From positions 1-62,849 of the forward strand of contig CAILUI010000219.1 of the NCBI GenBank assembly GCA_903837355.1: a stretch of 62,849 bases of DNA, in the 5' to 3' direction. This document shows positions 45,601 to 49,033 of this stretch, in pieces. The notes beneath the pieces are model-generated. The model saw only the letters and a list, made by a program, of their open reading frames with translations. It was not told where the DNA came from and searched no databases. A program made the translations under genes and the position numbers. The stretch is from an uncultured Victivallales bacterium. Its GTDB lineage: Bacteria > Verrucomicrobiota > Lentisphaeria > Oligosphaerales > JAFGRS01. Each line of letters starts with the position of its first letter. The first letter of the stretch is position 1.

Positions 45601-46059
45601 CCGGCTGGCGTCGATCAGCGTCGGCCGAGACCGCGGTTGCCGGTCCGCCCGCGCGGCCTCAGTCCCAGCAAAGCCACCATAGAGCTGCACCGCGGACGCG
45701 AGGCGGATGCTTTCAGGATACGTGCCGGCGGCCACCCACACCTCGCCGCCGCCCGCCAGTGCCGCGGCGTTGATGCCCGCCTGAATCGTGCTGAACGCCG
45801 TCTCCCAGGAGCGCCCCGTGCCGCTGCCACTGGCAGTGCCATTGACATACACCGTCCCGGCCTGGGCCGCGACGCACAAAGCGACCAACACCCACGCTGC
45901 AGCCACCAGCAGCCTGGAGACCACCCCACCACCGCCCCGGCGACGCGGCCACCCCCGCGACCGGGCACCTTGACGGAACGCGCGACCTAGGCTGCACCAG
46001 CGGCACGTAGGCTGGGAAAGCACACTCAGATCCCTCCGCGAAACAAACGCCAGATGCAT
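27259..46059 (-). CDS. Giant secreted multidomain surface protein (about 6,266 residues)
   Basis: This single uninterrupted frame spans about 18.8 kb. A long basic n-region precedes a signal-type segment (SRLLVAAAWVLVALCVAAQA). From N to C: four beta-helix modules, three of them followed by Ig-like domains; a BACON-like domain; a nidogen-like beta domain (SSLLVGADGFVAFGASDYSG); a fibronectin/Ig region; 11 CARDB-like repeats; PPC-like domains; about eight carboxypeptidase-regulatory-like repeats; a helical segment; a Gly/Ser/Pro-rich linker; a DUF11-like domain; an Ig-like and two cadherin-like domains; and two GWNLFSLP-type repeats at the C-terminus. No catalytic site, LPXTG or typical T9SS tail was seen, so anchoring is unknown. 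Start: ATG 46059 has AGGGGC nearby, but a GTG at 45924 directly before the hydrophobic segment is possible. Adhesion or scaffold roles are inferred. It is divergent from the multiheme cytochrome gene. Confidence 0.88.
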   Translation of the reverse strand: MHLAFVSRRDLSVLSQPTCRWCSLGRAFRQGARSRGWPRRRGGGGVVSRLLVAAAWVLVALCVAAQAGTVYVNGTASGSGTGRSWETAFSTIQAGINAAALAGGGEVWVAAGTYPESIRLASAVQLYGGFAGTEAARADRQPRSRPTLIDASRAAAGGRAACAVRIRGVTLAGLDGFVVGGSGGGAGNAEDNGGISIVDSTGVTVADCVLTDNRDSWRGDALNALRSSLTLERCRIAGNQGNSGTTVWLESCVAELQNCLIIGNTAASTVLLCQDSSPTLRHCTIAGHTAAYVVRCAQGSSPVIANSLFVRNRGALVYEEDQDSDPQLRNDLSFGNIAGSDGLYYDGEIGALADAAAINLGVAGARLLEGDPRFVDPGLAGTWTGAPAYAAASGRTVFTDSSANWVPGALSWRLLVADTALGDGFQILILSNTATTLEVAFDQRARASVGAAYRVLDYHLQDGSAAIDRGDAAVAALLDDDGEVRLAVDAQCDLGVDEAPASYVAAPDLSPPVSQVGALPAGTRAPAFEIPYQALDPEGPLLSVQLYYRRAGSAWALYAGTPGANSFAFDSAATGGAGRYEFYTIATDVAGNCEPAPGTADAACCVLGSLPGNRLYVRGNATGAESGGTWADALRDLQAAADAAAAAGVPEVWVAAGVYTVSLAVPSQVALYGGFAGAETALAERAVRVQRTIIDAWQAPRRGLVGSFGAVSMDGAVGSRLDGFYVTGGMALSGAEYAGGGVYLADVEVTTVVANCVISGNQAYYGGGIYCSNGATPTVVNCVISGNYASYYGGAAYCESGSRPTFGNCTLDANRADYAGSGVYCSGASPTLANCLITNHPDYGLYLADQASQPLPASCLFFGNGTADAYLWGTGVGVEGLNLTLAGASGNITGDPSFAVVQAGTWTAAPTWSEVGHTTTATDSSAVFPPMGLAGYTVVAKAGSPFRYYILNNTATALGLVGDWDQDFASGDAYAVSELSLADGSAALHRAQAALLAATDIDGDPRPGADGLSDIGADEADPAWEPPLVVDTTPPQSLVRTLPATVAGAMLAVPFSSSDLESGVQAVQLYWRKDGGAWVAYGAPTAVSPIAFDAMAAGGEGRYEFYTVARDRAGNVETAPATADAATLILAAYAGQRLYVNAAATGSGSGTSWANAVTTLTTTLSMAETIGATEIWVARGVYSEPITVRLNGLALYGGFVGNEGPEREPRAILDNATVLTVPTYARVVDLLGNGCRLDGFTVTGGYSSGGGEAARGGGIRSSGVGNTIANCQIVGNFADSGGGIYVAGANTVIENCALVANRTVAWYGRGGGIYVGAPGVRLSDCLVAGCSAELGGGISAASADLVISNLRALSNSAWRGGAALLLSGTGPITIGNSLIHGNLGGVYCDAANTAINNTIFTQNGQQAFRDAAIAGPELRHCLFHGNPDGDYIDDHGAAGTGTRLWGAQALNLQLAGARGNVDGDPLFAADSTGTWTADPTTDQAAARRYVFTDGNAAFVPSALVGRVLEYWAGYEALIIGNTATTITAIGSAPNVTAGTVYRVLDFHLQNGSAALDRGQTTGAPATDAEGTPRPGADGSVDIGPYEAPAAYLPVADSQPPVSYLVDVPAAVGSATMLLPFLASDPGGGVRGVELWFRREGADWTQYGVAVVASPIAFDAATVGGDGRYEFYTVAIDESGNREAAPATPDAVVRIMTAFAGTRLYVDQNAAGAEQGDSWATALRSVANAASLARDLGIPEIWVARGVYTGPISIPAHTALYGGFAGGESTVDGRQPLLNLTVLDGRAMGSGDLVRVEGVSDTLIDGFVIMRAPDAGVLYRNADGSNRIENCLLTGNGWRYYEWPGAIRCDNASPSISGCRICGNLWNGVYAESGAPALTNCLIAGNYGDGVGVSNYDFSGGPIVSGCTIADQQYSGLWVSQGELLVLNSILVGNGDYGVSFDPASAGGSGALWLASCLLNGNDDDCRFDNASYSGAAAINGSVPGAWLNLDGDPLFRAGPSGSWTAAAEVHEDSGRTVFTDTTAVFTPGTLAGMWLRANTYQQFLILANTETTVEVMGTFSSPPRAGDSYRVVDYQLRRLSPCVDTGYPLGSDLDLAGQARPVDIWGCGQEGTGTEYDVGAYEFYSEGVGDLAVTPTGTVLVVGPPGGPFAPAGAEWTLSNGGAAPLEWVLSTSSAWLQVAPARGALNPGASAKVVLTLDAAVAAALPAGMHSGAIQFQDSSGGGVQTRSVSLRLGPDYFTQVFAAGVGELCNQTLEFTPTGARAAGYSAVRRTAAWIYPTDPSGGTPISFDYARYAIIPLPEGQTIPFYGVATSSLLVGADGFVAFGASDYSGIQALLPDHFSRPQIAGLFTHLNPYAGGRVLYQVLGDRVVVTFDRVPERNTTNSNSFQIEVFFAGTIRLTHLRVEATTALAGLSSGGGVPADFYGSVLRTYVPRRGELAFTWSHWRAGDRPEVELEDRDLAGVGQVTVPMSSLAGDAESLVLTETPSWSGIFRGDMLLVVAPVVAGDGTLQALTDDTLTARYADAEDGAGLPAEATATAVVDNTAPLISGVAVGGVSDSRAVVSFSTDEPTYGTVRYGSAPGDLSAVASSLWLSAAHQVHLRGLPRFTQIFFAVMVADRAGNQATDNNAGANYALTTGGWGNLRVLAPTATPAETWPGASLSVDWRVRNDGQDTVAARWEDGVYLSADDQLGADAFLGSVTVAGTLPVSGEMPASGSFVVPALPAGQYGLVVSADVGNGVPETDESDNATLGGLVTVLNPNLVCTPVGSPPPLVATGARLGITWDTANPGDVPAALDWHDSISLSTDDQPGGDTVLTAVTQGAGLAGGATRRTSAEVWIPDVGAGQYWLVITVDAWQQVPETAETDNVRVIGPFAVERPNLVTTILDAPLQAMTRRAVQLIWEVTNQSGVDAPWLWSDRVTLSTDDQVSADDLVLGTYPREGLPLAGGERYEQTVTLTVPEVPAGDYWLLVVADYTGVLVEASTADNSGRAGPIPVSLSPCPDLVVSSVLVPPDTYSDQHVLITWTLTNLGNETAVGPWTDQIFLAADLEASPPRLLVSFAFTEAIPAGETVTRTQAVLVPFDVSGAQFVVVLTDTGNAIFERSGEANNRGASADPMTVTPFPYPNLVVTEVTAERLEILTGEWFGVSWRVLNAGAGPTSAARGWSDAVFLSVDQELDSTDTWIGERRNPSYLAVGESYANTAPVLIPALREGDYYVLVLADRGASGAVKEGPMELDNVGVGPRLHVSTPPPPDLVVRSVVAPLLVFSREVLEVTYRVANIGEGTVGPTQTWQDEVRLSADQTLDSGDRLLGRRARSWETCHQAEPPFNVDYEGREQFDLPVDLQGEFFLFVRTDALDAIDEVAFEDNNSNAGGRPIRVVLTPPPDLEVSRLEPLPGTVLAGHSFAVTYEAVNYGATATPPGAAWHDAVYLAAAAGAGWAEDRRLGTLAVAVTLAPDASYTRSLTATLPPDLPSGTYSLYVAADDGDELFEVDDVNNRSLPVSLVVEYRPADLVVRLASAATTVEAGTALALRWSVQNLGTGATVGGAWADTVLASVNAVAGDGDDIVLGSVTHSGVLAGGGEYNELRTLEVPFGLVGPYHLFVVTDVGRLVYESDDTNNASQPQALIVTRHVPDLEVSAAAMALEAGRLRVTWTVANPGTNRSNVAVWHDAVYLAPDEVFSAAAAILLKSFYHAGALAVAGSYTRAELVEVPPELNGEYYVFVVTDYGHAVEEAGELDNNVRLAGTLSPTPDELLPGNIGFDELRTRLDLVVPQVTSPLAAYSGQEVAIAWTVRNVGARMAADTPLRPEVGNGTWVDRLYLSRDRILDPDADTFLGESTARLGDWRDVAAGSGGALCQEYTATRRCRVPLGLSGPFFVIVVTDRTGTITEYGHEDNNVGLPAQSTDVRLLPPSDVTVSAIAAPELLTLGEPLSVGFTLSNPSDQPFAGVWWDRLYLSADPQFSLDDVLAAERGHDATAQAEDTIPAHDARDYTFAADTEGLPPGAYHLIARTDVRNSVAETDESNNTLAAVETTTVDAPALETVYPDGQVPVRTDLASQGHGDGRSLEFRFPVEEGEVVYVEKESLPGVGECDAIVFAARDRRPESAADADVVRSFWNHANPFVLPAGPAGVWHLTLAITAPREPGDGDYWCYSTCGFTLSVQPPRPVTAASREIAVASRTYLGQAWTLYFKFEDPGNRTLRIVPIGLPTYALQTTCTDLGGCRGFCVPDDRRQAVTDLRVSYGQAPTFWSRDVEQLSWLYSQGQSSTAAPLIIPRTQAGTYYLRLDVRDLNTHPWWGGGGVLYNDLPGERFAIRLEPLPFTVLTVDPPTVGNTGEATLRLTATRFTAGSRLQLRHNGVAVREPVWVDRPDADPSLAYATFDLRGLTADTYEVQVTDPDMGTGAMALQVRPGTGPAVHVSTDGPGDVRLDRTYVFYVHYGNSGDTDAVAPLLRIRNLDTNTFSVERDDLTSLSVQPGATLQLLGLGRELQAGRLRPGESHSIPLYFRSAPGDGNFWVDYITAENQEPLDVAAVEAALRPADITAAEWAVIWPQLRVLLGPTWGTYVQALAGTAADLDAIGERLTSVPELLEELLTRARYPLGAQITGSVRGVPAGDALEGAQVWAVDAAGQAVDAAASDAQGRYALRAVPAGPTSLVAELPGYARAWAGPLTVVGTGAYQVDLLLAAESRVRGTLVMPAGQDVPAGVSLTLERQGGLPESTFEGQFEGNQFLFAGLAAGTYDLTIQAAGYAPIAITAIVVPAAGERLLGSLSMVASGAVAGTVTSTLAEVTLAQLQVGLLDGEEVLALAGVEADGSFRISGIRPGTYAVTVADLPPGAACNREPVTLAAGTVVDGLRLAVTNGSTVSGQLTDVLSGTPLSGVLVRLVAADGSARRLSTDVNGRFAFVGLAAGEYRVGLSVGGAVAEQTLHVSGAEGATVTADLGLAVAAMVAGTVTLADASPVALAQVTLRQDGQRVGTAVTDDQGQYVIHLLQAGRYDVRTTASDATWADATALDIAPGANVTLDVVAGTASLQVTMAPLVAEPAAPQAYLLRADGEAVLSREVDALGQTVFTNLAAGDYLVEVVADTVAAELLPVHLGEGEAAALTVTMAPAFRVFGRVLAEGDGRLTEPAAVELCPAAEPTRGRWVSCAADGGYAFTGVAAGDYTIRVQGAAVQPQDATPLVVAGEIDMDLTCVAATTFVAGRLTDANGGAIAAGRVELQDAGGAEQNLGFVDAAGQFRLGCTAAGPVRLRCSATGYAARPLEAVAPAAGILDLGNTVLQPLALFSNGAAAAASGRDRKFAYPQRFFVAQETNNRLNAFVQDRFRDKPRDAEHVDWDADVPHPNPCNRQRARIARHRLYHAVGAQNTAYYAFLTKAQRARQLLPLGPDPVNELVSDLRLVTHPTNRLLDDLMGLTVDLETRAASVLTGTGTYRLDRLLVEVRGNANPSDDQGEEWRPSIWQATRLLIEGFGAPLGFGAAAQAEVGVLDRCIGRITGHIDSERDHICGITGTEPVSVRLPRQQFADGMVQKFRDTPVLGTMQTLKVSLASLVASRQLIATLESGYDYAWNVYLAKVAAARAKLDYYQATLNPCGGNPNAAPPQAPNPPAPGGGGSGPGGGGSSPGGGSGPGGGSGGNVDPMLRWPTDPNDIVGPAGLGAERWVGVQGALSYRIRFENVADASAPAQVVTITQQLDPALDFRTFRVNDFGWGEVYVELSGEQSVYHGQIDLPDASGLIVDVVVTVNVLTGAVSWTLTTLDPATGDLPMDALAGFLPPNDTTGRGEGFVTYTVRPRRDAASGIPIDAQARIVFDLNEPIDTPAIFNTLDAAPPQCRVDSATLDPETAEIAVSWNGSDEGSGLAGFTIYVSDRGGAPTAWLQGTGLTAAVFPGQRGHTYSFSCLAEDRVGNRNLVPAQPDVTVVIPGDPPHAADDAYATTEDTVLRVLTAAGVLANDHDPEGAPLTAEWVSPPTPGPVALAADGSFVYTPAPDFNGPFSFTYRALDGQDGGTLATVVITVQPVNDPPTPVADSLTIEQDSRDRWLDPVANDTDADGDPLALLSVGAAAHGVVAVVAGWVHYSPDPGYYGPDRFSYAVVDATGAVSMGQISVTVVGRVEVSFQPGWNLFSLPVEPFDAEAATLLAGLPYAGPVWGWNGQGFTPVRTLQPLQGYWLFLADQPGKASAAASLEVRGVRYSGPPLSLTSGWHLLGIPAARVPIEVPSWRRVAWGWNALTQSYEAQLPPLQPGRAYWIFLDRPALIPLE
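30205..32250 (-). repeat. Carboxypeptidase-regulatory-like repeats of the giant protein
   Basis: About eight units of about 80-90 residues carry the CarboxypepD_reg pattern, for example GSTVSGQLTDVLSGTPLSGV, then NGRFAFVGLAAGEYRVGL, and FVAGRLTDANGGAIAAGRV. These are stalk-type Ig folds common in large surface proteins. Some units are degenerate, so the count is approximate. Confidence 0.7.
33890..38145 (-). repeat. Eleven CARDB-like Ig repeats of the giant protein
   Basis: About 128-residue units recur eleven times, with openings such as PNLVVTEV, PDLVVRSV or PDLEVSRL, a core of the type WTVRNVG, a W-x-D-x-(I/V)-(Y/F)-L-S segment (WSDAVFLSVDQ, WHDAVYLA), and an end of the type VVTDYGHAVEEAGELDNNV. 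The repeats differ widely from one another in sequence, so they are old or under diversifying change rather than recent copies. Confidence 0.8.
39690..45858 (-). repeat. Four beta-helix modules of the giant protein
   Basis: Modules begin near 45858, 44223, 42654 and 40959, each opening with a strand such as RLYVNAAATGSGSGTSWANA and a phrase of the type EVWVAAGVY...ALYGGFAG, then right-handed beta-helix coils (NCVISGNQAYYGGGIYCSNG). Each module ends with a short conserved insert (VFTDSSA..., ILSNTATTLEV, YRVLDYHLQDGSAAIDRG). The first three are followed by an Ig-like domain ending GRYEFYTIATDVAGN or a close variant; the fourth passes directly into a BACON-like domain. Boundaries are read by eye. 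Confidence 0.8.
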
Positions 46060-46318
46060 GGCTGCCCCTGCGACTTCCTCTTGCCCGCTGTACCGTGGGC
46101 CAAACCCTCTTCGCAGAGCCGACCCCCGCCACGCACTTGCGGCGGCCGCCAGCCGCCTTAACGCGCGGCGCCGCCTGCACACCTAAGATTAGCCCGCGCG
46201 GCGCATTGGCGCAAGAGCTTGGGACCGGCCTGCCGGGCAGTCGCGCTCTCTCGAACACCGCTCGGCCGGACGATGCGCACCCCGGATGGCAGGCTGAGCA
46301 CCGACTCGACGGGCCGGC

Positions 46319-46347
46319 TTGCAGGGGCGCCGGCGAGACGCTATTCT
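46319..46347 (+). promoter_or_regulatory. Putative promoter of the multiheme cytochrome operon
   Basis: TTGCAG (46319-46324) and TATTCT (46342-46347) are 17 bases apart, 75 bases upstream of the cytochrome ATG. The rest of the 362-base divergent gap (46060-46421) shows no gene; regulation of the giant gene from this gap is likely but no minus-strand promoter was clear. Confidence 0.45.
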
Positions 46348-46421
46348 CATCCTGGGAGAGATTGGCGGCGGACGTATTGGCGGCGTGGTTGTAGCCATGC
46401 CGTTGCAGTGGAGTGTTGACC

Positions 46422-49019
46422 ATGAACCGACGCCGCGTAGCGCTCCGCCCCTGCCCCTTCCGCCTTCCCGGCACGGTGGCCCGGCTGGCCGGCGCGCTGC
46501 TGCTGAGCGCGCACCTGGCGAGCGCCGGCGGCGTCGTCCTCGGCTGGAACAACCTCGGCATGCACTGCCTGGACCGCGAGTTCTCGGTCTTCGCCATCCT
46601 GCCGCCCTACAACACGATTCTCGCCCAAGTCATCGATGCCAACGGCAATCTGGTGACCGACGCGACCGGGGTCGGAGTCACCTACGAGGCCGTGGCCGAT
46701 CCCGCAGGTTCGCGCAACACCAGTTCCATCGGCAAGACCAACTTCTGGGACTACGTGCAACCGCTGTTCGGGGTGACGCTGCCAGCGGACACCGGGCTGC
46801 CGGTGCCGGGACCGAACTCCTTCCTGATGCCAGGTGCGGCCAACACGCCGCAGGCGCTGGCGTTCGAGGCTGCCCTCCCCTGGTTTGCGGCGTACGGCAT
46901 CCCGATCACGCCGCGCGATGATGCCGGTAACGCCAACTCGTACCCGCTCATGCGCCTGGTGGCGAAGCAGGGCGGTACCGTGCTGGCCAGCTCCGACATC
47001 GTGCTCCCGGTCTCGGACGAGATGGACTGCCGCGTCTGCCACGGTTCCGGCGCTAGCCCCGCAGCGCTGCCGGCGGCCGGCTGGGAGGGCAACACCACCG
47101 ACCTCAACCGTGACTACCGACTGAACATCCTGCGCCTGCATGACGAGTACCAGGCGGGTGATCCTGTCTTCGCGGCGGCCCTGGCCGCCAAAGGCTACGA
47201 CGCCGCCGGACTCTATCCCACCGTCGTCACGGCCGGCATTCCAATCCTCTGCGCGGCCTGCCACGCCTCGGAGGCCCTGCCCGGCTCGGGCATAGCCGGA
47301 ATCAGGGCTCTGACGCGCGCGGTGCACCTCCGACACGCCCACGTCATCGATCCGACCAACCACCTGACCCTCACTGCCAGCGCCAACCGTTCGGCCTGTT
47401 ACCGCTGTCACCCGGGCACCACCACCCGCTGCCTGCGCGGCGCCATGGGCAAGGCCGTTGCGGCGGACGGCTCGATGCTGATGCAGTGCCAGAGCTGCCA
47501 CGGTTCGATGGTTCAGGTGGGTGCGTCCACCCGCACCGGCTGGCTGGACGAGCCCACCTGCCAGAGCTGTCACACTGGCACCGCGGTGCAGAACAACGGT
47601 CAGATCCGCTACACCTCGAGCTTCGACGCCCTCGGCACCCCGCGGCAGGCCGTCAGTTCGGTCTTCGCAACCAACGCTGACACCCCCGCTCCCGGACTGT
47701 CCCTGTACCGTTTCTCGAAAGGACACGGCGATCTGCAGTGCGCGGCCTGCCATGGCTCGACCCATGCCGAATTCCCCAGTTCACACCCCAATGACAACCT
47801 CGCCAGCATCCAGCATCAGGGTCACGAAGGCATGCTGGCGGAGTGCGCCTCGTGCCACGGCACCGTTCCCGTCACCGTCAGCGGCGGACCCCATGGCCTG
47901 CACCCGCTGGGCCGAGCCTGGGTTCAGGCTCACCCAGACGCCGCCGAGAGCGGGGGCACGGCGGCCTGCCGGAATTGCCATGGGACCGACTACCGCGGTA
48001 CGGTGCTCTCACGGGCCCAGGGCGACCGCACGCTGACCGCCTTCGGCACCAAGACGCTCTGGCGCGGTTTCCAGGTCGGCTGCTACACCTGCCATCGCGG
48101 GCCGGACAACGAGGATGCCAACCCGAACCACGCCCCCACAGCAGCCGCGACGACGCTGAGTACCCCGGCGAACACCCCGGTGGCCACGCTTCTGCATGCC
48201 AGCGACGCAGACGGGGGTGCCCTCACCCTGCGGATCGTCGCCCAGGCGGCACACGGCAGCGTCGGACTGCTGGGCACCCGGGCAACCTACTATCCAGAGA
48301 CGGACTACGTGGGCAGCGACAGCTTCACCTTCGCCGCGCGCGACGGTCAGACGGACTCCAACCTGGCCACGGTCAGCATCACCGTGACCGGCCCAGAGCC
48401 CTGTTCATATAGCCTCACCCCCACCCACCAGGCGGTTGCAGCGGCCGGCGGTACGAGGCAGATCGCAATCAACACGACGAGCCCCTGCACCTGGACGACG
48501 GCCAGCAACGCCCCCTGGCTCCACATCACGGCGGGAGCCGCAGGGATCGGCGCGGACAGCATCCACTACAGCGTCGAGGCAAACCTGCAGCCGGCAGTCC
48601 GCTCCGGCACGCTGACCGTCGCGGGCCGTCCCTTCACCGTCACCCAGGCGCCCGCCGGCGCCGTGGCCGACGTGACCGGGGCCTGGCTGAACCTGACCCC
48701 GACCTGCCGGCCCACGCCGGCCAGGTGCCGTCTCGATGCCGCCTTCGTGGTCCAGAACCCGACCGCGGCGACCATCCCACGCACCCTGCTGGCCGTGTAC
48801 CTCTCCAGCACCCCTTCGCCGACAACAGCCACCCTGCTCAAGACCTTCAGGGTCGGTTCCCTGCGGCCAGGACGGAGCGCCGCGCTGCGCCTTTCTATCA
48901 GCCTTCCACCTGGCGTCAGTACCGCCGGCAAGTATGTGATCGCCGTGGTCGACGCCGGCCATGCCCTGCCCGCGGACACGACGGCCAACAACGTCATCCC
49001 CTACGGCCCGCTGCCCTGA
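46422..49019 (+). CDS. Exported multiheme c-type cytochrome (nine CXXCH) with surface-type C-terminal domains
   Basis: The protein has 865 residues. After a signal peptide (ARLAGALLLSAHLASA) comes a domain opening with WNNLGMHCLDREFSVFAILP. Nine haem-attachment motifs lie between about residues 203 and 558: CRVCH, CAACH, CYRCH, CQSCH (twice), CAACH, CASCH, CRNCH and CYTCH. A cadherin-like domain (about 570-660), a BACON-like domain (about 663-745, SPCTWTTASNAPWLHITAGA) and a CARDB-like domain complete it. The ATG at 46422 has GGAG eight bases upstream. The haems imply electron transfer outside the cytoplasm; partner and direction are unknown. It is the first gene of an operon with the Asp-box and TIM-barrel proteins and is divergent from the giant gene. 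Confidence 0.9.
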   Translation: MNRRRVALRPCPFRLPGTVARLAGALLLSAHLASAGGVVLGWNNLGMHCLDREFSVFAILPPYNTILAQVIDANGNLVTDATGVGVTYEAVADPAGSRNTSSIGKTNFWDYVQPLFGVTLPADTGLPVPGPNSFLMPGAANTPQALAFEAALPWFAAYGIPITPRDDAGNANSYPLMRLVAKQGGTVLASSDIVLPVSDEMDCRVCHGSGASPAALPAAGWEGNTTDLNRDYRLNILRLHDEYQAGDPVFAAALAAKGYDAAGLYPTVVTAGIPILCAACHASEALPGSGIAGIRALTRAVHLRHAHVIDPTNHLTLTASANRSACYRCHPGTTTRCLRGAMGKAVAADGSMLMQCQSCHGSMVQVGASTRTGWLDEPTCQSCHTGTAVQNNGQIRYTSSFDALGTPRQAVSSVFATNADTPAPGLSLYRFSKGHGDLQCAACHGSTHAEFPSSHPNDNLASIQHQGHEGMLAECASCHGTVPVTVSGGPHGLHPLGRAWVQAHPDAAESGGTAACRNCHGTDYRGTVLSRAQGDRTLTAFGTKTLWRGFQVGCYTCHRGPDNEDANPNHAPTAAATTLSTPANTPVATLLHASDADGGALTLRIVAQAAHGSVGLLGTRATYYPETDYVGSDSFTFAARDGQTDSNLATVSITVTGPEPCSYSLTPTHQAVAAAGGTRQIAINTTSPCTWTTASNAPWLHITAGAAGIGADSIHYSVEANLQPAVRSGTLTVAGRPFTVTQAPAGAVADVTGAWLNLTPTCRPTPARCRLDAAFVVQNPTAATIPRTLLAVYLSSTPSPTTATLLKTFRVGSLRPGRSAALRLSISLPPGVSTAGKYVIAVVDAGHALPADTTANNVIPYGPLP

Positions 49020-49033
49020 GGCTGGTTGCGCCC

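Noticed and set aside
27259..46059. Non-ribosomal peptide or polyketide synthase, suggested by gene size
   Set aside because: No adenylation, ketosynthase or carrier motifs; the protein consists of extracellular beta-fold repeats with a signal sequence.
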